A stretch of DNA of 7,291 nt from Chlamydiae bacterium RIFCSPHIGHO2_12_FULL_27_8 (GCA_001796155.1 MGLU01000031.1:3222-10512), one strand, 5' to 3'. Counted from the stretch's first letter, positions 1 through 5,264 are shown. Numbers and translations: made by a program. Notes: generated by a model not told the origin, from the sequence alone.

Positions 1-536
1 ATAACAGAATTTTAAAATTGATGAAAAGAAAAACTTCTAAAGAAAAAATTGAAGATATTTTTAAAAAATTAAAATCAAAAATGCCAAGTTTTTCAATTAG
101 AACCTCTTTAATGGTAGGATTTCCATCTGAAACAGAAGAAGAGTTTTTGGAAATGGTTGATTTTATCAAAAAATATCCTATTGATAATCTTGCTGTGTTT
201 AAATATTCAAATGAAAAACTCTCTCAATCGTATAATTTAGAAAATCAAATCGATGAAGAAATAAAACAAAAGAGATTTGAAATTTTAACTAAGGAGCAGT
301 TTAAACAAATAAAAAAAAGACAAAAGAAATTAATCGGTCAAACTCTTGAAGTTTTAATTGACGGTTATCATAAAGAGAGTGATTTGCTTGCAACAGCAAG
401 ACATCAAGGTCAATGTTTTGAAGTGGATTCTAATGTTCTAATAAATGATATATCTAAAATAAAAAAAATGGGCTCTGTTCATAGGGTAAAAATAATAGAT
501 AATTCATCTTATGATTTAATAGCAGAGATCATCTGA
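1..536 (+). CDS. rimO: Ribosomal protein uS12 methylthiotransferase RimO, C-terminal part
   Basis: This is the 3' end of a radical-SAM methylthiotransferase that modifies a conserved aspartate of ribosomal protein S12. The reading frame is open from base 3 and the gene starts before the window. The first visible residues, NRILKLMKRKTSKEK, match the end of the radical-SAM barrel in RimO/MiaB enzymes. RTSLMVGFPSETEEEF follows, with the family's (T/S)-hydrophobic-VGFPGET-like strand. The last 65 or so residues form a TRAM domain starting at IGQTLEVLIDG. Inside it, ATARHQGQC-EVDSNVLIND is the RimO-type pattern and argues against MiaB or MtaB. The catalytic CxxxCxxC cluster lies upstream, out of view. 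An ATG at 21 and a TTG at 18 are internal Met/Leu codons and not the start. The C-terminus looks complete, ending in DLIAEII and TGA. Confidence 0.9.
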   Translation, partial: NRILKLMKRKTSKEKIEDIFKKLKSKMPSFSIRTSLMVGFPSETEEEFLEMVDFIKKYPIDNLAVFKYSNEKLSQSYNLENQIDEEIKQKRFEILTKEQFKQIKKRQKKLIGQTLEVLIDGYHKESDLLATARHQGQCFEVDSNVLINDISKIKKMGSVHRVKIIDNSSYDLIAEII

Positions 537-547
537 ATAGATGATAT

Positions 548-754
548 ACTTCTCATTATGAGAAGTTGTGGGTAGAACCAAAGCCGCAGCATCGATCTAA
601 AAGCGGCTCCTGTCCAAGACAGGTCTACAACCCACGATTAATACGAGAAGGAGTTCGTATTAAAGGGAATACTGATGTCCCGCAAGGAGCAATGGCTATG
701 CAGATGCGGCTAACTCTAGAACCCCTATGGCTTTAGCCATTGTGGAGTATGTCA
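548..754 (+). ncRNA. Orphan omega-RNA (reRNA)-like structured RNA of an IS200/IS605 tnpB element
   Basis: A run of well-formed helices stands out from the AT-rich surroundings; 58 of 120 bases at 601-720 are G/C. Seen directly: a 9-bp hairpin 548-556/558-566; an outer helix GTGGGT 568-573 with ACCCAC 630-635; inside it AGCCGC 582-587 with GCGGCT 603-608 and CCTGTC 609-614 with GACAGG 618-623; a perfect 9-bp stem TTAATACGA 638-646 with TCGTATTAA 655-663; CCGCA 680-684 with TGCGG 705-709; and the terminal hairpin 722-745. A compact multi-helix RNA ending in a right-end hairpin is the design of TnpB guide RNAs, whose guide is the DNA just after the element end. Here that would be abiEii sequence from about 755. 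No tnpB is present. One frame (545-736, stop TAG at 734) is open through the whole segment and could be the overlapping 3' end of a lost tnpB. Family assignment is inference. A different structured mobile RNA is possible. Confidence 0.6.
711..754 (+). mobile_element. IS200/IS605-type right end (RE hairpin)
   Basis: The sequence TCTAGAACCCC leads into an imperfect hairpin, CCCCTATGGC/TTTA/GCCATTGTGG (722-745, two mismatched positions), followed by AGTATGTCA. Right ends of IS605-group elements commonly look like this: a GAACCCC lead-in, a short subterminal hairpin with a TTTA-like loop, a GGGAG-like 3' arm, then TGTCA at the boundary. The boundary is placed near 754 because recognisable AbiEii protein similarity starts immediately afterwards. 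No left end was recognised upstream, and no tnpA or complete tnpB is in the window, so this is an immobile remnant. Confidence 0.6.
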
Positions 755-1380
755 GTTGGGAACAATATTTAAAATCTATTGAATTAGAATTTTTTTCTTT
801 TGGACTTACTTTAGAAGTTTTGGACCGTTCACAAGCTGAAGGAGTTATAAAAAGAGCTTTTCTAAAAGAAAATTCTTTCGCAAAAGTATTAAAATTGCAG
901 CATGGTTTTTTACCTTCAGATAAGCAAGTAATCAAGATTAAATTAGAAATTGACGTCAATCCTCCGGAGGGATCTTTTTATGAAACGCAATATTTGGATT
1001 ATCCATATCCTTTTTCTATATTGTGCCAAGATCTGTCAAGTTTATTTGCAGGTAAATGTCATTCACTTCTTTGTAGAAAATATATTAAGGGAAGAGACTG
1101 GTTTGATTTTTTATGGTATATGTCTAAAAAAACTCAAGTTAATTATAAATTGCTATCAAATGCATTATTTCAGACTGGACCATTCAAAGGGAAAGAAACA
1201 ATAGTAAATAAAGATTGGCTAGTTGAAAATCTTCAATTAAGAATAAATGAAATAGACTGGAAAACGGTTCGTTTGGATATAGAACCTTTTCTAAAACCTG
1301 AGGATCAGAAGTTTATTGAAAATTGGAATAAAGAGCTTTTTTTAAGTATGATAAAAAAGCTGGAAACATTTTTATTGTAA
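754..1380 (+). pseudogene. 5'-truncated AbiEii/AbiGii-family nucleotidyltransferase toxin
   Basis: The frame is open from about 754 to the TAA at 1378 and encodes the middle and C-terminal part of an AbiEii-type protein. AbiEii toxins are nucleotidyltransferases paired with an AbiEi antitoxin in abortive infection. Visible family features are SEGVIKRAFLKENSF-like spacing (here AEGVIKRAFLKENSF), KIKLEIDVNPP, which supplies the third acidic residue of the nucleotidyltransferase fold, and LLCRKYIKGRDWFDFLWY, matching the helical K-GRD-(Y/F)D-L segment. The N-terminal part that carries the GG(S/T) motif and the paired aspartates (DLDF-like) is missing. The sequence is cut exactly where the IS200/IS605-like right end begins. 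An ATG at 727 inside the RE hairpin is in frame and would give a 217-residue chimera, but it would lack the catalytic centre. No abiEi neighbour is present. Stop codons have not accumulated, so the truncation may be fairly recent. Confidence 0.8.
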
Positions 1381-1440
1381 TTTGATTTTCATTTTAATAA
1401 TTGAAATGGTACGAATTGGTACCCACTTCGTCCGAACTGC
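1289..1440. repeat. Long direct repeat, left copy (abiEii 3' end plus downstream DNA)
   Basis: This segment recurs in the same orientation at 3609-3761, offset by 2320 bases. Over 1289-1436 I count two substitutions in 148 positions (C at 1360 and C at 1429, both T in the other copy). There is then one inserted G in the right copy, and CTGC matches in both. It covers the last 29 codons and stop of abiEii and about 60 bases after it, including a small hairpin GGTAC (1408-1412)/GTACC (1419-1423). This copy is continuous with the rest of abiEii, so it is the native one on its left side. Confidence 0.97.
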
Positions 1441-1795
1441 AAAATTTTCTATTTATACTATAGTTTCAAAAGGAAAGTTTATTCGTTTATTTCCTTGTAG
1501 AAAAAGATGGAAAGGATTGATTTGTTAAAGAAGTTATTCATTTTTTAATACCATAAATTCCCGGATGTTGTATTTTTTGAACTTCATTCATAAAACATTA
1601 CTTTAATTTTAAAATTTCTATAGCCCATTTTTATTATCTTGTTCTATTATTTTTTTGAGAATTTTAAAAATATTTTATGAGATTGTCAAACGTTTTTTAG
1701 AAGTTACAACTTTTTGAGTACTTGCGTTTATTTTACACTCTCGTTTTTTTGATAAACAATAAAAAAATTACATTATTCGCTGAAATGATTTTTGA
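1441..1795. other. Non-coding, very AT-rich stretch
   Basis: No open frame with recognisable protein similarity was found on either strand. Short frames exist, for example a 17-codon minus-strand frame at 1538-1591 and a short plus-strand frame ending near 1530, but nothing supports them. No clear terminator, tRNA or repeat array was seen. It lies between the left direct repeat and the convergent 3' end of the minus-strand membrane-protein gene, so it holds only gene ends and probable decayed DNA. Confidence 0.5.
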
Positions 1796-2242
1796 TTAAA
1801 CTATTAAAGGAGTTCTTTCTCCTATAGGAGGTGTTATTTCTTCCATTTTTTCACGCAATACAAAACATCCCATTACTGCATGGATTACCCCAAATGTAAA
1901 AAATAGAAGTACAAAGCCACTTGCAATATCACAAGTTTCACTAGAATACCTGCAAAATTTTGGATATGGTTCACATTTCTCTTTGCAATTCTTCATTAAG
2001 TCAAATCCAATAAAGAATGATCCTGAAAGCATTATAATCCCAATTGCAAAATTTAATCGCGGGAATTTTATAAAACATTCCATATAAGGCTCTATACAAC
2101 AAAACCCACAACCTGAAGAAACAAAATTAGAGACTCTTTGGCATAATGATAGTTCATTAATATTACTATAGCCTGTTGACAACATATATTTACCTAATAA
2201 AATAAATAATAAAATTTTAGGATGTGAACATATATAATGCAA
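1796..2242 (-). CDS. Cysteine-rich two-helix membrane protein of unknown function
   Basis: I do not recognise a family. The longest frame starts with TTG (2242) and encodes 148 residues. An ATG at 2185 (residue 20), preceded by AGG about seven bases upstream, is a credible alternative start giving 129 residues. Two hydrophobic segments are clear, at about 65-83 (FAIGIIMLSGSFFIGF) and 106-129 (IASGFVLLFFTFGVIHAV). If the TTG start is real, a further short one lies at 10-17. The loop between the two helices holds four cysteines (86, 90, 97, 104). A second cluster, GCGFCC (45-49) plus Cys56, precedes the first helix, for 11 cysteines in all. The tail has a short acidic/basic part and ends TPLIV. 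Such spacing suggests disulfides on the non-cytoplasmic side. It sits inside the direct-repeat-bounded island, on the same strand as the other island genes but far from them. It could be an effector-like protein, but no evidence fixes a role. Confidence 0.55.
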   Translation of the reverse strand: MHYICSHPKILLFILLGKYMLSTGYSNINELSLCQRVSNFVSSGCGFCCIEPYMECFIKFPRLNFAIGIIMLSGSFFIGFDLMKNCKEKCEPYPKFCRYSSETCDIASGFVLLFFTFGVIHAVMGCFVLREKMEEITPPIGERTPLIV

Positions 2243-2283
2243 TATTTTAATTAAAGGTTTTTAATATTTGTGTTAGCGTCAAA

Positions 2284-2326
2284 TAGAAATGATACCTTTT
2301 AGAATTATTTACAAATGATTCCTTTT
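2284..2326. repeat. Paired 17-base direct repeats, possible IS21-like end
   Basis: Two copies of TA(G/C)AAATGAT(A/T)CCTTTT occur at 2284-2300 and 2310-2326. They differ at two positions and are spaced 26 bases start to start. The first is preceded by GCGTCAAA. Multiple short direct repeats near a terminus are a feature of IS21-family ends, where they bind the IstA transposase. No istA or istB coding remains follow on either side, so this would be a solo end. Alternatively the pair could be an operator for a DNA-binding protein. The repeat itself is certain; the IS21 reading is tentative. Confidence 0.4.
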
Positions 2327-2420
2327 TATTTTAAGGTAGGCATTGTTTAATATAATTATTACAAAAAATAAAGATAGAAAACCATAAGATAGTATCTTTA
2401 TAACAATAAATGGGAAAAGA

Positions 2421-2460
2421 CCCCCTAGGGGGCAATGCTGTCAAAATAAGACTTAAGTCT
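2421..2460. repeat. Two adjacent perfect 12-base palindromes around an IS-end-like sequence
   Basis: CCCCCTAGGGGG at 2421-2432 is followed after 16 bases by AGACTTAAGTCT at 2449-2460; both are perfect palindromes. The intervening GGCAATGCTGTCAAAATAAG (2431-2450) is reminiscent of a terminal inverted repeat of an insertion sequence, but no matching partner repeat was found in the window. The run of ten C and G bases is conspicuous in DNA this AT-rich. It lies directly beyond the stop codon of the decayed minus-strand frame ending at 2459. It is not terminator-like, since the palindrome has no loop and no T tract. Confidence 0.4.
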
Positions 2461-2838
2461 ATGATTTCAAGATGTTTTTTTTCGACTCTTGATTTATATA
2501 AACTTTTTTTTCATAAAAATCATAAAAATTAAAAGATTTGCCAACTAATGAATAAAAAATGTTTAAAATATTATTGACATTCTGATTTTTAAAAATATTA
2601 TTAAAAACATATTTAAACTCTTTAGAATTAAGATTATCAGAAAAAAGAGAATTGATTTTTAATAGTTTTTTATCATTATTATCTAAAAAATATTCTCTAT
2701 GTCTAATATTGCTAAAAATAGAACTAATTTTTTTATTATAAAGCAGTTCAATAATCTCGTTGTAATGCTTTTTTGTAAAAGATCAAGAACTCTAAAGATT
2801 TAACTTTTTTATTGCAAAGATATTTTTGATAAAAAATT
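2459..2838 (-). pseudogene. Frameshifted remnant of an unrecognised gene
   Basis: On the minus strand a frame of 107 codons runs from 2782 down to the TAG at 2459-2461 and contains no ATG or GTG start. It reads SFTKKHYNEIIELLYN at its beginning and IFYSLVGKSFNFYDFYEKK near its end. A second frame just upstream reads YQKYLCNKKVKSLEFLIFYKK and then meets the first at a run of six A (minus-strand sense, about 2769-2774). Joining the two there gives about 125 residues of asparagine-, lysine- and phenylalanine-rich sequence with normal amphipathic patterning. The upstream part overlaps the last codons of the gene ending at 2837. I recognise no family. It reads like the C-terminal piece of a larger protein broken by a one-base slip, but compositional chance in AT-rich DNA remains possible. 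Confidence 0.4.
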
Positions 2839-3163
2839 AGCTTTTTAACTTTTTTGCTAAAGCAAAATAAAAAAAATATTTATCAAGATCTTCTAAAGTT
2901 GTCTCGTATTGATTTTGTCCATAAACAATATCTAAAAATATCTCCCTAACTCTTAAAATTTCTTTGTTTCTATTTTTCCACCTTTCATCACTAATAGTTA
3001 GCTCAAAAAGTTCTAAAGCCCTTAAAATTGCTGCTTCATATCTATTTTGATAATTTTTTGCTTTTATTACCCGGTTAATTTCACTTCCAATATTTGCAAG
3101 CTGTTCAACTAAAGAAAACTCAAACCATCTTCCTTTTGCAAGATCCTGATGTTGAAAACTCAT
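2837..3163 (-). CDS. Conserved small helical protein, partner of DUF5674 gene
   Basis: This 108-residue protein begins MSFQHQDLAKGRWFEFSLVEQLANIGSEINRVI. That is a pattern I recall from small hypothetical proteins (FQH-LA-GRW-LSL-EQLANIGSEV) in candidate-phylum bacteria, next to DUF5674 genes in some cases. The middle (42-54, AAILRALELFELT) and RNRNKEILRVREIFLDIVYG (64-82) predict long helices, followed by an aromatic tail, DLDKYFFYFALAKK. No membrane segment, signal peptide or catalytic motif is visible. It looks like an all-helical bundle. The ATG at 3163 lies three bases after the stop of the preceding gene, with GAGAAA serving as a weak ribosome site inside that gene's last codons, so translation is probably coupled. 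Function is unknown. A two-gene toxin-antitoxin-like or regulatory module is a guess from size and arrangement only. Confidence 0.75.
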   Translation of the reverse strand: MSFQHQDLAKGRWFEFSLVEQLANIGSEINRVIKAKNYQNRYEAAILRALELFELTISDERWKNRNKEILRVREIFLDIVYGQNQYETTLEDLDKYFFYFALAKKLKS

Positions 3164-3166
3164 ATA

Positions 3167-3511
3167 TCATTTTTTCTCGGTAAGTTTATTAATAATATCA
3201 ACTATTTTTTTTCTTATTTCAGGATCTTTAACATCCCTAGATCTATTATTTAAAGATGGTCTTATATTAATTATAGAATCAAATTCCAAAAATCCTTCCT
3301 GATTAGCAGGGTATAAATTAATCCCCCAAAGATTTTTTTGTTTAGAACCATGTTCCGATAACATTATTGATTCTTCATCTGAATGTAACTCACCACCAAT
3401 AATCATTATCTCTTTTTCTATATCAACAACAGCTTTTACCATATCTCCAAATATTTCATTTGCAATTTCTTGAAGTTCTTCAAGTGTTATTTTATTTTTT
3501 ATCAATTTCAT
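3167..3511 (-). CDS. DUF5674 family protein
   Basis: The 114-residue protein matches the DUF5674 pattern from end to end. It has a start like MK-I-KI-LEEL (MKLIKNKITLEELQEIA), then MVKAVVDIEKEIMIIGGELHSDEE (residues 24-47), KQKNLWGINLYP (58-68), FDSIINIRPSLNNRSRDV (77-94) and a closing helix, DPEIRKKIVDIINKL. The family has no established function that I know of. Its conserved GGELH-D/E stretch and the RPS-NRSR motif look like a small alpha/beta protein that may bind a ligand or partner. It is the first gene of a minus-strand pair and shares transcription with the 108-residue gene three bases downstream. No Shine-Dalgarno sequence precedes the ATG; instead TGGTATAAT ends two bases before it, too close to be its own promoter in the usual way. 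The gene is full length and undamaged, unlike much of its surroundings. Confidence 0.85.
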   Translation of the reverse strand: MKLIKNKITLEELQEIANEIFGDMVKAVVDIEKEIMIIGGELHSDEESIMLSEHGSKQKNLWGINLYPANQEGFLEFDSIINIRPSLNNRSRDVKDPEIRKKIVDIINKLTEKK

Positions 3512-3554
3512 TTATTATACCAACAGTTTATATTTATATTTAAGAATTAAAAAT

Positions 3555-3599
3555 ATTATAACCATTTGATAAATACAATCATATTCTTTTTGATATAAT
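3555..3599. promoter_or_regulatory. Divergent -10-like elements between the DUF5674 gene and the repeat
   Basis: Reading the minus strand, TATAAT occurs at 3560-3555, about 45 bases ahead of the DUF5674 start. This is a suitable distance for its promoter, although no good -35 hexamer stands 16-18 bases before it. On the plus strand, TGATATAAT at 3591-3599 is a perfect extended -10 (TGnTATAAT) pointing into the truncated right copy of the direct repeat. In DNA this AT-rich such hexamers arise by chance, so both are weak candidates. Confidence 0.25.
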
Positions 3600-3608
3600 A
3601 ATAGTAAC

Positions 3609-3761
3609 TTCTAAAACCTGAGGATCAGAAGTTTATTGAAAATTGGAATAAAGAGCTTTTTTTAAGTATGATAAAAAAGTTGGAAACATTTTTATTGTAA
3701 TTTGATTTTCATTTTAATAATTGAAATGGTACGAATTGGTACCCACTTTGTCCGAAGCTGC
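3609..3761. repeat. Long direct repeat, right copy
   Basis: This is the right-hand partner of the repeat at 1289-1440, in the same orientation, 146 of 148 positions identical before a one-base insertion near its end. To its left is island DNA, not abiEii; to its right is the DNA leading to cfa. If the ancestral order was abiEii followed by cfa, the right flank of this copy is the native one and the insertion consists of one repeat plus about 2.17 kb of island DNA. Confidence 0.97.
3611..3700 (+). pseudogene. Duplicated tail of the AbiEii-family gene
   Basis: This carries the last 29 codons and TAA stop of the abiEii gene, starting in frame with LKPEDQKFIENW and ending ETFLL. It is identical at protein level to the longer copy ending at 1380. 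The only base change is the third-from-last lysine-following codon pair region, CTG to TTG, which keeps leucine. There is no start codon or upstream coding sequence, so it is a fragment produced by the duplication and not a gene. Confidence 0.9.
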
Positions 3762-3945
3762 TTGTCTTTAATGGCTTGTGAAAATAACCTTTAATTGTTT
3801 CATAAATAAATACCTAATTTAGGGTGTTTTAAATGAATTTATTGTATAAAAAATATGTAATAAAAAAAATTATTTTTTCATTTTTTTCTTGTTATTTTTT
3901 TTAAAATTGTTCATAAAAAATTATAACCAATTTAGAAAAATATAT

Positions 3946-5112
3946 ATGAAAAAAATTATTGTTTCACTATTTATGTTATTTTCAATTCAGTTATTTGCTT
4001 CTTCTTCAAAAGATGTTGTTGAGGAAATAGCTTCTATTGCAGATATAAAAATTAATGGTGACAGAATATGGGATATTAAAGTCCATAATGAAAGATTTTA
4101 TGATAGAGTGCTAAAAGATCAATCTTTAGGACTTGGTGAATCTTACATGAATAATGATTGGGATAGTGATGCAATAGATGTTTTAATATATCAAATACTT
4201 CGAGCTGATCTTGAAAAAAAATTTAAACCTACATGGTCTCATCTTTGTGCATATTTGAAAGCAAAACTTTTTAATAGACAAAACAGATCAGGAAGCATGC
4301 AGGTAATTAATGAACATTATCAGCTGGGAAATGATCTTTATCAAAATATGCTAGATCCTCTTATGACTTACAGTTGCGGATATTGGAAAAATGCTGAAAA
4401 TTTATCAGAAGCACAAGAAGCAAAATATGATCTTATAGCAAGAAAGCTTGGTTTTAAAAAAGGAATGCGAGTTTTAGATATCGGCTGCGGATGGGGAGGT
4501 TTTGTAAAGTATGCTGCAGAAAAATATGAAATAGAAGCCGTGGGTATAACTCTTTCTGAAAAACAAGCTTCATATGCTAGAGAAGTTTGTAAAAATCTTC
4601 CGGTAGAAATACGTGTTCAGGATTATAGAGATTTGAATGAGAAATTTGATAGGATTGTTGAGATAGGTATGTTTGAGCATGTAGGAGTTAAAAATCATAG
4701 ACAATTTATGGAAGTAGTTCATAAATGTTTGAATGAACATGGAATGGTAATGCTCCATACTATAGGCGGAAATACATCAACTCTAACAGGTGATGCTTGG
4801 ATAGATAAATATATATTCAGGGGAGGTCAATTGCCTTCAGTTGCACAAATAGGAAAATCTATTGAGGGCTTATTTGTAATGGAAGATTGGCATAATTTCA
4901 GTACAGATTATGACAAAACCTTAATGGGATGGTTTCAAAATTTTGATAAAAACTGGGATAAATTAAAAAATAATTATCCATCTCATTTTTATAGAATGTG
5001 GAAATATTATCTTTTATCATGTGCCGGAACTTTTAGAGCGAGACATGTCCAGCTTTGGCAGGTTGTTTTGTCTAAAGGTGGGGTATTAAATGGGTATGAA
5101 ACTGTCAGATAA
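3946..5112 (+). CDS. cfa: Cyclopropane-fatty-acyl-phospholipid synthase with N-terminal signal peptide
   Basis: This enzyme transfers a methylene group from S-adenosylmethionine to cis double bonds of membrane phospholipid acyl chains. The 388 residues align along their whole length with E. coli Cfa: an N-terminal lipid-binding part (INGDRIWDIKVHN, LGLGESYM), then the methyltransferase domain with SAM motif VLDIGCGWGG (176-185). Residues corresponding to the E. coli bicarbonate site are all present: Cys144 (YSC), Glu244 (FEHVG), His271 and Ile273 (LHTIGG), and Tyr322 (TDYDKTLM). Unusually, the protein begins MKKIIVSLFMLFSIQLFA followed by SSS. This is a textbook n-region, hydrophobic core and likely cleavage after Ala18, whereas E. 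coli Cfa is cytosolic. The ATG at 3946 is preferred because it starts this peptide. An upstream TTG at 3889 would add 19 residues and bury it. Only a weak purine run (AGAAAAA) precedes the ATG. The gene seems monocistronic. Confidence 0.92.
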   Translation: MKKIIVSLFMLFSIQLFASSSKDVVEEIASIADIKINGDRIWDIKVHNERFYDRVLKDQSLGLGESYMNNDWDSDAIDVLIYQILRADLEKKFKPTWSHLCAYLKAKLFNRQNRSGSMQVINEHYQLGNDLYQNMLDPLMTYSCGYWKNAENLSEAQEAKYDLIARKLGFKKGMRVLDIGCGWGGFVKYAAEKYEIEAVGITLSEKQASYAREVCKNLPVEIRVQDYRDLNEKFDRIVEIGMFEHVGVKNHRQFMEVVHKCLNEHGMVMLHTIGGNTSTLTGDAWIDKYIFRGGQLPSVAQIGKSIEGLFVMEDWHNFSTDYDKTLMGWFQNFDKNWDKLKNNYPSHFYRMWKYYLLSCAGTFRARHVQLWQVVLSKGGVLNGYETVR

Positions 5113-5120
5113 AAAATATG

Positions 5121-5175
5121 ATATGCATGGTCATTGCTCTTTGCGGGATATCAGTGTTCCCTTTAATATGAACTC
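5121..5175 (-). repeat. Inverted, decayed fragment of the omega-RNA-like sequence
   Basis: The reverse complement of this segment aligns without gaps to 651-705 of the structured element near rimO, with 48 of 55 bases identical; six of the seven differences are transitions. It covers the loop and 3' arm of the 9-bp stem through the region just before the 3' arm of the CCGCA/TGCGG helix. Both helices lose their partners here, so it cannot fold as the first copy does, and the right-end hairpin is absent. It starts 8 bases after the cfa stop codon. It is a relic of a second insertion of the same element family in the opposite orientation. Confidence 0.85.
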
Positions 5176-5264
5176 TTTAATTAAAATTAAAGCTAGCTCT
5201 CCGGAGAAAGCTGTTTCTTAATAGAATTTCATATAAAAATTTTATCATAAATTTTGTAATTTAA

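Noticed and set aside
548..566. Strong 9-bp hairpin after rimO as a rho-independent terminator
   Set aside because: It is followed by TGTGGGTAG and not a T tract, and it merges into the larger structured element, so it is better read as part of that RNA.
548..754. Group II intron fragment as the source of the structured RNA
   Set aside because: No domain V-like AGC/GTT catalytic hairpin or GTGCG-type 5' end is present, and the 3' end has IS605-type features instead.
696..1204. Minus-strand frame at 696-959 and plus-strand frame at 950-1204
   Set aside because: Both overlap the AbiEii remnant in other frames, and one also crosses the right-end hairpin. Neither has protein-like motifs.
3512..3522. 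TGGTATAAT as the promoter of the DUF5674 gene
   Set aside because: It ends two bases before the start codon, so transcription would begin inside the coding region. The N-terminus matches the family, so the start cannot be moved easily.
3889..3945. Upstream TTG start adding 19 residues to Cfa
   Set aside because: It has no ribosome site, sits in a poly-T stretch and would bury the clear signal-peptide start at the ATG 3946. The frame is probably open there by chance.
5195..5212. CTCCGGAG-centred hairpin after cfa as its terminator
   Set aside because: The stem has no loop, needs a two-base bulge, and is followed by GTTTCTTAAT with only a short T run.
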